Made by a program: the position numbers and the translations under genes. The notes under the pieces were generated by a model. That model had not been told where the DNA came from, did not search any database, and worked only from the letters and a program-made list of their open reading frames with translations. Positions 1-9,165 of a stretch of DNA of 64,000 nucleotides are shown here, in pieces. Numbering within the stretch: position 1 is the first letter of the stretch; every line of letters begins with the position of its first letter. Origin of the DNA: Clostridiales bacterium (GTDB lineage: Bacteria; Bacillota; Clostridia; Oscillospirales; Acutalibacteraceae); NCBI GenBank assembly GCA_019415945.1, contig DXYF01000001.1:30278-94277 (forward strand), read 5' to 3'.

Positions 1-146
1 TACGAAATTTTAACGCCCTTGTAAAGTGATGAATATTCGGAAAGCATATAGACCTGTGCGTTGTGAGAAAGCATGAGCAATGCTATTTTCTCGGCACAGG
101 CAACCGCCTCCTGCTTTGAAAGATTTACAATGATTGCCGTTTTCAT
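1..146 (-). CDS. nadK: NAD kinase, N-terminal part (runs off left edge)
   Basis: Only the first 48 codons are in the window. They read MKTAIIVNLSKQEAV..., the beta-strand opening typical of ATP-NAD kinase, which phosphorylates NAD to NADP in the cytoplasm. An AGGGTGA ribosome-binding site lies just before the ATG at 146, and the gene starts 9 nt after the tlyA stop. In Clostridia the order dxs-tlyA-nadK (then argR-recN) is standard, and this context carries most of the weight because the GGDGT catalytic motif is outside the window. Confidence 0.75.
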   Translation of the reverse strand, partial: MKTAIIVNLSKQEAVACAEKIALLMLSHNAQVYMLSEYSSLYKGVKIS

Positions 147-155
147 TTTATCACC

Positions 156-959
156 CTATTTGTCAAGTGCCGTGTGAGATTTTTCAACAAGCTGTTTCGG
201 CGTTATATCGGTATATGACTTGGGGTTGTCGCTTTTGCGGATATGTATCAGGTACTCGATATTGCCCTCAGGTCCTTTTATCGGTGAAAAATCGAGATTG
301 AGAACATCGAATCCGTTTTCAAGGCAAAAATTATAAATATTTTCCACTACCTCGATATGTACCGCAGGGTCACGGACAACGCCTTTTTTGCCGACCTTTT
401 CACGCCCAGCCTCAAACTGCGGCTTTATAAGACAAATCGCATTTGCGTTTTCTGCGGAAAGACTGCGTGCGACGGGCAAAATAAGCTTGAGCGAAATAAA
501 CGAAACATCTACCGAGAAGAAATCAATTTCATCGGGCACCTGTTCACGGGTTACCTTTCGCATATTTGTCCGTTCAAGGTTTACAACCCTTTCATCATTT
601 CTAAGCTTCCACGCAAGCTGACCGTATCCGACATCTATCGAATAGACCTTTTTTGCACCGTTTTGAAGCATACAGTCGGTAAAACCGCCCGTTGACGCAC
701 CGATATCCATTGCGATTTTGTCCTTCAAGTCAAAATCAAAGTTCTCTATTGCCTTTTCAAGCTTCAGACCGCCTCGGCTCACATACTTTTGAGCAGTACC
801 CCTCACTTCGATTTGAGCGTTTTCGTCATATGCACTGCCGCATTTGTCAGCCTTTTGATTATCTACATATACAAGGCCTGCCATAATGACAGCCTTTGCT
901 TTTTCGCGGCTGTCGGTAAAGCCCTTTTCAAAAACAAGTATATCAAGTCTTTTTTTCAT
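156..959 (-). CDS. tlyA: TlyA-type rRNA 2'-O-methyltransferase (S4 + FtsJ domains)
   Basis: 267 residues. An S4 RNA-binding domain covers about residues 1-60 (RLDILVFEKG, REKAKAVIMAGLVYV). An FtsJ/RrmJ-like SAM methyltransferase domain follows, with the glycine-rich motif DIGASTGGFTDCML near 84-97, an IKPQFEAGRE segment near 178, and SPIKGPEGNIEYL near the C-terminus. The family methylates ribose 2'-OH in 16S and 23S rRNA and is often annotated hemolysin A. One base separates the dxs stop from its ATG, so it is translationally coupled in the isoprenoid/NAD operon. Length is normal for the family. Confidence 0.9.
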   Translation of the reverse strand: MKKRLDILVFEKGFTDSREKAKAVIMAGLVYVDNQKADKCGSAYDENAQIEVRGTAQKYVSRGGLKLEKAIENFDFDLKDKIAMDIGASTGGFTDCMLQNGAKKVYSIDVGYGQLAWKLRNDERVVNLERTNMRKVTREQVPDEIDFFSVDVSFISLKLILPVARSLSAENANAICLIKPQFEAGREKVGKKGVVRDPAVHIEVVENIYNFCLENGFDVLNLDFSPIKGPEGNIEYLIHIRKSDNPKSYTDITPKQLVEKSHTALDK

Positions 960-960
960 A

Positions 961-2835
961 TCAGTCAGTTTTTTCCTCTAAATCTTTTGTAATAACATCG
1001 CACATTCCCTCGCTGTCAAGCCTTAACATTTTAAGAGCCTCGGAAACCGACATTTGCTTAACAAATTTATCGTTGATAGCTTTAATGTGATAATTTCCGC
1101 TAAAGCTTGTCAGCTGGAGCAAATCGGAAAAATTGCGGGCAATTCCGCCGTTTTTGATTCCCTCTTCAAAGAACCAGACATTTTTAAAGCCGGATGAAAA
1201 CTCAACAGCCTCTCTGTTTATCGGTCTTATGCGGCAAAGCTTGAGAATACAAAGCTTAATGCCCTTTTTCTCAAGCATTTCCTTTGCCTTGCAGGCGTAA
1301 GAAAAAAGTCTGCCGTAGGTAATCAAAAGATTATCGCAGTCACGGCTGCCGTATATATCGTAATCAATGCTCTCCTCACCGTAATCGTCGGGCTTGTACA
1401 GCTCTCCGCCTCTGGGATACCTGACAACGGCAAGGCTGTCACACATATAAATTGCCGTACCGAGAGATTTTTTAAGCCCTATAAAATACGAGGGAGAAAA
1501 AACCGTTGTGTTGGGAATTGAGTTTAGCATTGACACATCGAATACACCCTGATGCGTTTCACCGTCGTTTCCGACAATTCCCGCACGATCGACAGCAAGC
1601 ACAAGGTGAATATTGCCGAGTGCCGAATCGTGTATAAGCTGGTCATAAGCACGCTGCAAAAATGTTGAATACACCGCAAAAACAGGTCTTAAACCGCGGG
1701 ACGCAAGTCCGCAGCCGAATGTAACGGCGTGTTCCTCGGCAATTCCAACATCAAAAAAGCGTTCCTTAAATTTCTTTGAAAAATCAGTCAATCCCGTTCC
1801 CGACGACATTGCCGCAGTTATGGCACAAATTTCTCTGTCTTTTTCGGCAAAGTCGCACATAGTCTTGCCGAATACATACGAAAAACCCCTGTGGCTCGAC
1901 AGCGGCTCGCCCGAATCAATGTCAAACCTGCCGATACCGTGAAATTCACCCGGCTTTTCCTCGGCGGGCTGATAGCCCTTGCCCTTTTTGGTTACGACAT
2001 GAAGGATTACCGGTGAATTGATTTTTTTGGCAACGGAAAAAGCGTTTTCGAGTTCATCTACGCTGTGACCGTCAATGGGTCCCAGATAGGTAAATCCGAA
2101 GCAGTCGAAAAGCGTGTTTTTATACACTAAATTTTTAATTTTTGATTTGCTTCGGCGTAAAAAAGCGTTTATGGGATTTCCGAGCAGCGGTATTTTTGAA
2201 ACCGCTTTTTCGGTTGCGTTTTTCACACGAATGTACCACGGCTGTATTCTGACGGTGGTAAGGTAGCGTGGGAACGCACCCACATTTTTTGAAATTGACA
2301 TTTTATTGTCGTTTAAAACGACTATGAAATTTTTATTAAAACGGCCTGCGTTGTTCATTGCCTCAAACGCAAGTCCGCCCGTAAATGAACCGTCGCCTAT
2401 AACGGCAACGGTGTAACTGTTGTCACCGATTAAATGTTTTGCATTTGCAATGCCGAAAGCCGCCGAAATTGAAGTACTGCTGTGCCCTGTGTTAAAATCG
2501 TCGTACTTGCTTTCGGATCTTTTGGGAAAGCCCGAGATTCCGTCCTTTTGACGCAAAGTGTCAAAGTCGTCAAACCTGCCTGTCAGGAGCTTATGAGTAT
2601 AGCTCTGATGACCCACATCCCACACAATGCTGTCTTTGGGAAAATTAAAGCTTCGGTTGAGTGCGACAGTCAGCTCGACTACTCCGAGATTGGGAGAAAG
2701 ATGACCGCCGTTTACGGAAACCGTTTCAACAAGCTTTTCACGGATTTCGGTGCATAACTTCGGTATATCTTCCCTGCTCAGGCGTTTTACATCGTCAGGT
2801 GATTTTATTTTTGAAAGTATTTTATATTCACCCAT
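961..2835 (-). CDS. dxs: 1-deoxy-D-xylulose-5-phosphate synthase
   Basis: 624 residues, normal length. Thiamine-diphosphate enzyme that condenses pyruvate and glyceraldehyde 3-phosphate, the first step of the MEP isoprenoid pathway. Visible motifs: WDVGHQSYTHK (about 72-82), the ThDP/Mg site AVIGDGSFTGG (about 144-154) with LNDNKMSIS after it, DGHSVDEL, and the transketolase-like pyrimidine domain with DVGIAEEHAV and GNDGETHQGVFD. It sits between ispA and tlyA, so MEP synthesis and prenyl elongation are encoded together. Confidence 0.96.
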   Translation of the reverse strand: MGEYKILSKIKSPDDVKRLSREDIPKLCTEIREKLVETVSVNGGHLSPNLGVVELTVALNRSFNFPKDSIVWDVGHQSYTHKLLTGRFDDFDTLRQKDGISGFPKRSESKYDDFNTGHSSTSISAAFGIANAKHLIGDNSYTVAVIGDGSFTGGLAFEAMNNAGRFNKNFIVVLNDNKMSISKNVGAFPRYLTTVRIQPWYIRVKNATEKAVSKIPLLGNPINAFLRRSKSKIKNLVYKNTLFDCFGFTYLGPIDGHSVDELENAFSVAKKINSPVILHVVTKKGKGYQPAEEKPGEFHGIGRFDIDSGEPLSSHRGFSYVFGKTMCDFAEKDREICAITAAMSSGTGLTDFSKKFKERFFDVGIAEEHAVTFGCGLASRGLRPVFAVYSTFLQRAYDQLIHDSALGNIHLVLAVDRAGIVGNDGETHQGVFDVSMLNSIPNTTVFSPSYFIGLKKSLGTAIYMCDSLAVVRYPRGGELYKPDDYGEESIDYDIYGSRDCDNLLITYGRLFSYACKAKEMLEKKGIKLCILKLCRIRPINREAVEFSSGFKNVWFFEEGIKNGGIARNFSDLLQLTSFSGNYHIKAINDKFVKQMSVSEALKMLRLDSEGMCDVITKDLEEKTD

Positions 2836-2863
2836 AATTTTACCGTTTCCTAATTTTTATCTG

Positions 2864-3739
2864 TTATTTTGTGCGGCACGCAAGCTTTACTGCAAACTGT
2901 TCAAGTCGGGATGTACTGCCGCCGAAAACATCAAGTGCCTTTACCGCCTGTTCTGTAAGCTCGTTTGCAAGCTCACGGCATTTTTCAACGCCGAGAAGAG
3001 ATACATAGGTTGACTTGCTGTTTTGTTCGTCGCTTCCGACAGGCTTTCCGAGTTCCTCGTCAGAAGAAGTAACATCGAGAATATCGTCCACAATCTGAAA
3101 AGCTATGCCGATACATTCACCGTACTTTGACGCCGCCAATATGTACGAATCATCAGCATTCGCACAAATGCAACCGAGCTCACACGAGGCTTTTATGAGG
3201 CAAGCGGTTTTTTTGTAATCCATTTCCCTCAATACTTCGATGGGAGCACTTTTGTTTTCGCTTATCAGGTCAATGACCTGTCCGCCCACCATTCCGGCTG
3301 CACCTGCATATTTTGCAAGTGCATTTACTCCCTTGCGGCACGCCCTGTCGCCTATCAGCGATGCGGTTTTATCGCTGCTCATAATTTCAAACGCAAGCGT
3401 TTGAAGTGCGTCCCCTGCAAGAAGAGCAATGTCCTCTCCGAACGCCTTGTGGTTTGACGGCATACCGCGTCTTAAATCGTCATCATCCATGCACGGCAGG
3501 TCGTCGTGAATTAAAGAATAAGTGTGTATCATTTCAACGGCACAGGCAAACGGCAGAGCCTTTTTCACATCTGCACCGCAAAGCTTTGCAAACTCGATTA
3601 CAAGGCTCGGACGAACACGCTTTCCGCCCGCTTTGAGGCTGTATTTCATTGATTCAATGAGGGACTTTTCCCTGCAATCGGTACCGGGAAGAAAATCGCA
3701 GAGCGAATTTTCTATCATGGAAATATAATCAGTTTTCAT
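2864..3739 (-). CDS. ispA: Polyprenyl (farnesyl) diphosphate synthase
   Basis: 291 residues from the chosen start. Both Asp-rich motifs of trans-prenyltransferases are present: DDLPCMDDDD (about 79-88) and DDILD (about 218-222), plus GGKRVRP near the N-terminus. It makes FPP (possibly GPP) from DMAPP/IPP for cell-wall lipid carriers and quinones. The longest frame starts at 3757 (MHRGIR...), but the ATG at 3739 is preceded at 6 nt by GGGGGAT, which is the better start. It overlaps the xseB stop by 11 nt. The xseB-ispA-dxs order is conserved in Firmicutes. Confidence 0.93.
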   Translation of the reverse strand: MKTDYISMIENSLCDFLPGTDCREKSLIESMKYSLKAGGKRVRPSLVIEFAKLCGADVKKALPFACAVEMIHTYSLIHDDLPCMDDDDLRRGMPSNHKAFGEDIALLAGDALQTLAFEIMSSDKTASLIGDRACRKGVNALAKYAGAAGMVGGQVIDLISENKSAPIEVLREMDYKKTACLIKASCELGCICANADDSYILAASKYGECIGIAFQIVDDILDVTSSDEELGKPVGSDEQNSKSTYVSLLGVEKCRELANELTEQAVKALDVFGGSTSRLEQFAVKLACRTK

Positions 3740-3959
3740 CCGTATCCCCCTGTGCATTTTTCATTCGCTCAATTCTTTCGTTTACATCTTCAATCTGACC
3801 CTTGTAATTTTCAAGCTCTTTCATACAATATGCGAGCAGTTCACACGCCTTTGCGTAATATTCCAGACTTTGCTGTAATGTAAGACCCTTGTTCTCCATC
3901 ATCTTTACGGTTTGCTCAAGCTGTGAATTAGCCTGCTCAAATGTCATTTTTTCGCTCAT
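3729..3959 (-). CDS. xseB: Exodeoxyribonuclease VII small subunit
   Basis: 76 residues, the usual size. The pattern MTFEQANSQLEQTVKMME...LTLQQSLEYYAKACELL is the helical XseB signature. XseB binds the large subunit XseA to form the nuclease that degrades single-stranded DNA. A GGAGG lies 10 nt before the ATG. The partner gene xseA, normally just upstream, is not here: the next gene upstream is whiA. XseA is presumably encoded elsewhere. Confidence 0.9.
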   Translation of the reverse strand: MSEKMTFEQANSQLEQTVKMMENKGLTLQQSLEYYAKACELLAYCMKELENYKGQIEDVNERIERMKNAQGDTDEN

Positions 3960-4008
3960 AAGAGCTGTACCTCCGTTAATGTAATGTATTGTCGTATAAC
4001 TGTATGTA

Positions 4009-4920
4009 TTACCTTGCGTATTCCAAAAGACGCTTAATTCTGTGGTTAGCTCCGCTGCGGCTTATGGGAGGATTGAGATTTGCCCCCAAATCTCTCAGCG
4101 ACATTTCGGGATTTTCAAGCCTTAGATACGCAATCTCACGCAAATCATCAGGCAGCGACTCAAGTCCCTTTTCGGCTTTTATTTTGTTTATTGCTTCAAG
4201 CTGTTTTGCGGACGCGGCGGCAACCTTTCCTATGTTTGCCACCTCGCCGTTTATTCTTCGGTTAATGTTGTTGCGAACCTGCTTTACCGCCTTTGTTCCC
4301 ATAATCTCCATGGCCTTTATGGGGGCACCGATATATGTCAGCAAATCGCAAATCTGTTCGCTTCCCTTGAAATACACAACATAGCTTCCGTTTCTTGTAA
4401 CCGTCTTGGGCGTAAATTCACATTCGTCGGTTTCGGAAATTATCTTGCATAAATCAAGCGATAAATTCTTGTGCGGAACACAAAACTCGGCATGATAGCT
4501 CTTTTGAGGGTCGGACACCGAGCCGCAGGACAGAAAAACACCTCTTAAAAATGCAGACGACTGCTCATCACTGCCGACATTTGCTCTGTTTACCCTGAGC
4601 GTAACCTGCTTTGAGGAATGTCCGAAGTCCTCGTAAATACGCCTGCAATCGTCTGAATCGACGATAATAATTTTGTAGAGATGATTTTCATTTCCCCTTG
4701 TCCGCAGAAGATTTTGCTTTTCGATTATCGGCATATACAAATTTTCAAGCAAAAATGTAATGCGTCTTGAGGCATATATATTCTCTGTTGTAAAAACAAT
4801 TTTGTTTTCCGAAAACTTCTTTCCGAAAAGCAACATTCCGTAAAGCTCCGCTTTGAGTGTTTCTCTGTCATACACCGTCGTTTTGCAAAGCTCCTTTTTT
4901 ATTTCAGAAGAAAAAGACAT
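4009..4920 (-). CDS. whiA: WhiA-type DNA-binding regulator
   Basis: 303 residues. The N-terminus MSFSSEIKKELC is characteristic, followed by a LAGLIDADG-derived central domain (FLRGVFLSCGSVSDPQKSYH, NLSLDLCKII) and a C-terminal helix-turn-helix (LPDDLREIAYLRLENPEMSL, ISRSGANHRIKRLLE). WhiA affects cell division and chromosome segregation in Firmicutes and controls sporulation septation in actinomycetes. It lies 47 nt downstream of rapZ; the gene that usually separates them (yvcK/mgfK) is absent. Confidence 0.93.
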   Translation of the reverse strand: MSFSSEIKKELCKTTVYDRETLKAELYGMLLFGKKFSENKIVFTTENIYASRRITFLLENLYMPIIEKQNLLRTRGNENHLYKIIIVDSDDCRRIYEDFGHSSKQVTLRVNRANVGSDEQSSAFLRGVFLSCGSVSDPQKSYHAEFCVPHKNLSLDLCKIISETDECEFTPKTVTRNGSYVVYFKGSEQICDLLTYIGAPIKAMEIMGTKAVKQVRNNINRRINGEVANIGKVAAASAKQLEAINKIKAEKGLESLPDDLREIAYLRLENPEMSLRDLGANLNPPISRSGANHRIKRLLEYAR

Positions 4921-4967
4921 ATTATCCTCTCGTTTTAAACAGTATGTATGTAGACCCGTTTGTGCCG

Positions 4968-5831
4968 TTATTTTTCAACATCTCGGTGCTGTATGATACA
5001 CCTGTAGCCCTTTTCAAGAAAATGCTGTTCAAGCGTCATCGCAACCGTTACGCTCCTGTGCTTGCCGCCCGTACAGCCGACACCTACCACAAGCTCGCTT
5101 TTGCCCTCTTTGAGATAAAGAGGAACGGAAAAATCAAGCAAATTGAGCGTTCTTGCAATAAATTCCTGCGTATCGTCACTTTTGAGAACATAATCACGCA
5201 CCGTCTTGTCAAGTCCCGTAAGTGGCTTAAGCTCGGGTATATAGTACGGATTCGGCAGGCAACGCACATCCATGATGAGGTCAGCCTCAAGAGGAATGCC
5301 GTACTTAAAGCCGAATGACATAAATGTAAGGGTAAGGCTTTGGGACGCATCCTCCAAAAACATCGACATAACACGCTCCCTAAGCTGTTTGCCCGACATA
5401 TATGTAGTGTCGATTTTGTAGTCGGCAAGCCTTTTAATGGGAATCAAAAGAGCCTTTTCAAATTCAACCGCCTCGGATACCGAGCCGTCCTTGAGCCGCT
5501 CTGCAAGCGGATGCTTTCTGCGTGTTTCCTTGTATCTTACAATAAGACAATCTACCTTTGCGTCAAAGAAGAGCAGGCTTACTTCGCTGTGTTTTTTCTT
5601 AAATCTTTCAATTTCGGCGTACATATCCTCAAAATTCTCATTGCCTCTGACATCGACAACTACAGCGACCCGCTTCATCATATTGTCCTTTGAATTAAGA
5701 CAAAGCTTATAGAGTGTCGGAAGCAAAGACGCGGGGATATTATCAACGCAATAATAACCTATATCCTCAAATACATGGAGTGCACTTGTTTTTCCTGCAC
5801 CCGACATTCCCGTAATGATTACAAATTCCAT
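4968..5831 (-). CDS. rapZ: RapZ/YvcJ nucleotide-binding protein
   Basis: 287 residues, typical length. Walker A GMSGAGKTSA at about 8-17, then DIGYYCVDNIP, a Walker-B-like VDVRGNE segment, and the C-terminal GVGCTGGKHRSV signature. In Escherichia coli RapZ binds small RNAs and guides RNase E; in Firmicutes the homologue YvcJ binds and hydrolyses nucleotides and its role is less clear. It lies in the hprK-PHP-murB-rapZ-whiA cluster, 16 nt after murB. Confidence 0.93.
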   Translation of the reverse strand: MEFVIITGMSGAGKTSALHVFEDIGYYCVDNIPASLLPTLYKLCLNSKDNMMKRVAVVVDVRGNENFEDMYAEIERFKKKHSEVSLLFFDAKVDCLIVRYKETRRKHPLAERLKDGSVSEAVEFEKALLIPIKRLADYKIDTTYMSGKQLRERVMSMFLEDASQSLTLTFMSFGFKYGIPLEADLIMDVRCLPNPYYIPELKPLTGLDKTVRDYVLKSDDTQEFIARTLNLLDFSVPLYLKEGKSELVVGVGCTGGKHRSVTVAMTLEQHFLEKGYRCIIQHRDVEK

Positions 5832-5847
5832 AAAATTACACCTTTAT

Positions 5848-6753
5848 TTAAAGCACAATAAGCTCACATTCAAGCTTATATCCGGTTTTTTCAAACACCG
5901 TTTTTTGAATTTCTTCTATTAACTGCTTTACATCATTTGCACTTGCATTTGACTTGTTGATAATAAAGCCTGCGTGCTTATCCGAAATTTGTGCACCGCC
6001 GCAGGTTTTGCCCTTTAATCCGCACTGCTCGATGAGAGTGCCTGCAAAACTGCCCTCGGGACGCTTGAAAACACTGCCTGCACTCGGATACTCAAGCGGC
6101 TGTTTTTCGTTTCTCGAACGCATATATTCGTCCATTTTTTCTCTTATGTCACTTTGGATTCCCTTGTTAAGCTTTAGGGTAACTCCCGTAATTATCATAT
6201 TGTTACCGCGGTAAACGCTCGTTCTGTACCCGAAATTCAAATCTTCCTTTTCGATTCTGCCGATTTCTCCTTCGGGGGACATATGCGACACGCTGTGAAC
6301 AATATTTTTCATTTCACCGCCGTACGCTCCGGCATTCATAAACACGGCACCGCCGACTGTTCCGGGGATTCCCCATGCAAATTCAAGCCCCGAAAGTCCG
6401 CAGTTGAGTGCAAATTTGCACAATGAGGCAAGAGTTGCACCCGCACCGCAGTAGACGGTAGTTTCGTCAACGAGGGTAATTTTGCGAAAATCGCCGTCGA
6501 GTCTGATTACAACGCCCCTGATTCCGTCATCGCCTACAAGCAGATTGCTTCCGTTTCCGACAATCATATAATCTATGCCTGATGCATTACATTCCTTTAG
6601 GATTGCACTGAGCTTGCTTAAATTATTGACTTTTATGTAAGCATCGGCACTGCCGCCGATTTTAAATGTTGTGTGTCTGCTCATAGGTTCATTTTTTCTT
6701 GCGTCACATCTTAAAATTTCTGCAAGATTGAAAACAATATCCGATTTATTCAC
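5848..6753 (-). CDS. murB: UDP-N-acetylenolpyruvoylglucosamine reductase
   Basis: 301 residues. FAD-dependent MurB reduces UDP-GlcNAc-enolpyruvate to UDP-MurNAc in peptidoglycan precursor synthesis. The FAD-binding segments RHTTFKIGGSAD, VGNGSNLLV and GIPGTVGGAVFMNAGAYGGE are clear. The conserved GYRTSVYRG and SAGSVFKRPEGSFAG motifs carry the catalytic Arg and Ser, and ISDKHAGFIIN completes the C-terminal domain. The short form without the extra Tyr loop is the Gram-positive type. Confidence 0.95.
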   Translation of the reverse strand: MNKSDIVFNLAEILRCDARKNEPMSRHTTFKIGGSADAYIKVNNLSKLSAILKECNASGIDYMIVGNGSNLLVGDDGIRGVVIRLDGDFRKITLVDETTVYCGAGATLASLCKFALNCGLSGLEFAWGIPGTVGGAVFMNAGAYGGEMKNIVHSVSHMSPEGEIGRIEKEDLNFGYRTSVYRGNNMIITGVTLKLNKGIQSDIREKMDEYMRSRNEKQPLEYPSAGSVFKRPEGSFAGTLIEQCGLKGKTCGGAQISDKHAGFIINKSNASANDVKQLIEEIQKTVFEKTGYKLECELIVL

Positions 6754-6771
6754 AATATACCCCCAAAATTA

Positions 6772-7491
6772 TTAATAAGATATGTTCTTTTCATCAAAAT
6801 AAGCCTTTAGATTTTCTACGCTTGTATTTACAATTAATTTTTCCGGAAAATCAACGTCTTTAAGCATCTCAAGCGTTTTGTAGGCTCTGCCCAAAGTGTC
6901 GGTAAAATGAGCGTCCGTATCAACGCAGATTCTCGCATTATATTTTTTGCAAATCTTTGCGATTTCAACGCAGTTGCCCTTGTTGTCCTTGTTGTATCTG
7001 AAAGCGGAATCGTTTATTTCTATCAGCTTGCCGTTTTTGGCAAGGACGGGAATTACCTTTTCGTAGTCGTACTTAAAATACTCAGATCCGCTGTGAGCTA
7101 TTACATTGACATTGGGATTTTCGGCAAGCTTTATATAGGCGTTTGTGCATTTTTCAACAGTTGCCTCACCCTTTATTGTAATTGTATGCATTGAAGCCAC
7201 TACCCAGTCAAGATTGTTTTGAAGCGAGTCTTCAACATCAAGGTTTCCTTCATAATCGCAGATGTTTGCTTCTATTCCCTTTAAAAGCCTTACTCCCTTT
7301 AGATATTTTGGGATTAAGCCCAAAGATTCAAAGTAAAACGGTCCGGGAGCTCCGGGCATTGTGCGTGCATGGTCGGTTATCGCCAAAGCAAACAGTCCCA
7401 GCTCTGCCGCTTCGTTTGCCATTTCGGTAACCGTTGCATACGCATGAGTTGATGCAATAGTGTGCGTATGAAGATCGGCTATCAATTTCAT
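6772..7491 (-). CDS. PHP-domain phosphoesterase (YcdX-like)
   Basis: 239 residues from the chosen start. The PHP metal-binding motif LHTHT opens the protein (KLIADLHTHT), with TDHA near residue 45, a His in ASMHTI, AHSG near 135 and DTDAHF near 195; together these give the trinuclear metal site of the histidinol-phosphatase/YcdX family. Substrate unknown. The ATG at 7491, preceded by GGGAGTGATACA, is preferred to the frame start at 7512 because it gives a proper ribosome-binding site and starts 4 nt after the hprK stop. A PHP gene between hprK and murB is a recurrent clostridial arrangement. Confidence 0.85.
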   Translation of the reverse strand: MKLIADLHTHTIASTHAYATVTEMANEAAELGLFALAITDHARTMPGAPGPFYFESLGLIPKYLKGVRLLKGIEANICDYEGNLDVEDSLQNNLDWVVASMHTITIKGEATVEKCTNAYIKLAENPNVNVIAHSGSEYFKYDYEKVIPVLAKNGKLIEINDSAFRYNKDNKGNCVEIAKICKKYNARICVDTDAHFTDTLGRAYKTLEMLKDVDFPEKLIVNTSVENLKAYFDEKNISY

Positions 7492-7495
7492 TGTA

Positions 7496-8464
7496 TCACT
7501 CCCATTTATCAACTATTTTTTTGGTTGTGTTTGCGGCTTCGTCAACATCCATACCCAGACTTTTCAGCAAATCCTGAGCCGCGTTGTATCCCATCTTCTT
7601 CTGTCTGTTGTTCATCGCCGCCACCTCGATGATTACGGCAAGGTTTCGTCCCGGTTTGACGGGTATTGTGAGAGCGGGAACCTCTACTCCGAGTATGTCC
7701 ATATACTCATTATCAAGTCCCATTCGGTCATACACCTTACTGTTGTCCCACTGCTCAAGATTGATTATAATATCAATTTTTTCCTGCATTTTTACGGCAC
7801 CCATACCGAAAAGCTGGCGGGCATTTATTATTCCTATTCCCCTAAGCTCTATAAAATGCCTGATATTTGCAGGCGACTGTCCCATAAGTGTCGTCGTAGA
7901 TGTTCTGCGGATTTCAACCGCGTCGTCTGCAACAAGGCGGTGTCCCCTCTTTATAAGTTCCATTGCGGTTTCGCTCTTACCGACTCCGCTGTCACCGATA
8001 AGCAGACAGCCCTCGCCGTACACCTCGACCAAAACGCCGTGGCGTGTGATTCGGGGAGCAAGAGCATTGTTAAGATAGTGAACAAGACGGGCTGTTAAAT
8101 CCGAGGTGTTCTCGCTTGTGCTGAAAATCGAAACATTGTGAAGTTTAGCACTTTCAACTATTACAGGGGTTGAATCAATGTCATGACAAATGATAACGGC
8201 AGGAGGTCCGAAGCTGAAAATTGAGTCTATTACCATTTTCTGAGCCTCACTTCCGAATCTGCCGAGATAGGAAAACTCGGTATTGCCGAAAACCTGAATA
8301 CGCTTATTATCAAAAAACTCAAAATAGCCCGTAAGCTCAAGACCGGGTCGGTTAATCTCGACTGTAGTAATTTGGGTTTTTTCATAATTTTCCGCTATAT
8401 AAACCTCATTAAGATTTAAATCTTTTACAATATCTGATAACGGTACGGAAAATTCAACAGACAT
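7496..8464 (-). CDS. hprK: HPr kinase/phosphorylase
   Basis: 322 residues. Walker A GDSGVGKS at about 157-164, catalytic His in RHGVLVEV near 142, and the family signature ELRGIGIINARQLFG at about 206-220 with the downstream DD/E residues. HprK phosphorylates HPr on Ser46 and so couples glycolytic state to carbon catabolite control in Firmicutes. It is the first gene of the minus-strand cluster and has a good sigma-A-type promoter upstream. Confidence 0.95.
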   Translation of the reverse strand: MSVEFSVPLSDIVKDLNLNEVYIAENYEKTQITTVEINRPGLELTGYFEFFDNKRIQVFGNTEFSYLGRFGSEAQKMVIDSIFSFGPPAVIICHDIDSTPVIVESAKLHNVSIFSTSENTSDLTARLVHYLNNALAPRITRHGVLVEVYGEGCLLIGDSGVGKSETAMELIKRGHRLVADDAVEIRRTSTTTLMGQSPANIRHFIELRGIGIINARQLFGMGAVKMQEKIDIIINLEQWDNSKVYDRMGLDNEYMDILGVEVPALTIPVKPGRNLAVIIEVAAMNNRQKKMGYNAAQDLLKSLGMDVDEAANTTKKIVDKWE

Positions 8465-8504
8465 ACTTTCACCGCCTAATATTATTCGGGTACTATCGAT
8501 ATAT

Positions 8505-8533
8505 ATTATACACCATATCAGGGTCGGTATAAA
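8505..8533 (-). promoter_or_regulatory. Sigma-A-type promoter of the hprK cluster
   Basis: On the minus strand a TTTATA -35 (8528-8533) and a perfect TATAAT -10 (8505-8510) are separated by 17 bp, about 40 bp upstream of hprK. The 116-bp gap before it holds no other gene, and no strong terminator for the preceding ger operon was seen, so some read-through is possible. Confidence 0.6.
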
Positions 8534-8580
8534 GTCTTTTTATGAATTATTTTTCAATATTTTTATTATTTTTATCATTT

Positions 8581-9165
8581 TTAAGGATTGATTTTTATAA
8601 TTTCGGACTTTAATTCCGAATTAGAATTAATATAAGAAAGAGCTAATTCTTTTTTATTATTATCCGAAAAACTATTAAATATAGATAAAGGAGTAACAGA
8701 AACCGAGCTGTCTTTTTTCGTATTCAGAATAATAAGTTCACTCACCTTTTCACCAAACTCCTTGTCGCTGCCAAGCATTTCCACCACGCCGCTGTCGCAT
8801 AATGTTACATACATAAGAGGAGATAAATACGAATTTCGGGAAATAAATTCAATATCATTTTTAAGCGTTTTTCGGGCGACGCTTTCCTCGGTTACAAACA
8901 GCTCAAGCTTTGTAAGCATTAAATTTGAAACGCTCTCGTTTCTTGCTTTTTCACACGCAGATTCAAAGGAGTCGGCACAAACAGTCGTGTAAACGGGAGT
9001 ATCGGAACTTGAAAGAAAGTAAAACGAATAGTATGTTTTGCCTTCGTTTTCAAATACCGTAACAATTTCTGCAATTGAAGCCTTGTCAATCTGCTTTGAC
9101 TGAGAACAGCCTGACAGGATTAAAGATAAAACACATACGCACAAAAGCAATATTTTTTTAAACAT
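8581..9165 (-). CDS. Short GerC-like spore germination lipoprotein
   Basis: 194 residues. The N-terminus is a lipoprotein signal with lipobox LILSGC (Cys20). The following segment (IDKASIAEIVTVFENEGKTYYSFYF) resembles the first domain of Ger(x)C family proteins, the lipoprotein subunit of germinant receptors. Usual GerC proteins are about 370-400 residues, so this one appears to have lost the later domains or is a divergent short form. It overlaps the preceding gerB-type gene by 8 nt and has the ribosome site GGAGGAGATTGA. Position as the third gene of a gerA-gerB-gerC order is the main support. Confidence 0.6.
   Translation of the reverse strand: MFKKILLLCVCVLSLILSGCSQSKQIDKASIAEIVTVFENEGKTYYSFYFLSSSDTPVYTTVCADSFESACEKARNESVSNLMLTKLELFVTEESVARKTLKNDIEFISRNSYLSPLMYVTLCDSGVVEMLGSDKEFGEKVSELIILNTKKDSSVSVTPLSIFNSFSDNNKKELALSYINSNSELKSEIIKINP

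Noticed and set aside
8612..8630. 19-bp sequence AATTCCGAATTAGAATTAA also present at 21063-21081
   Set aside because: Very AT-rich, one copy lies inside a coding region, and no structure or shared context links them.
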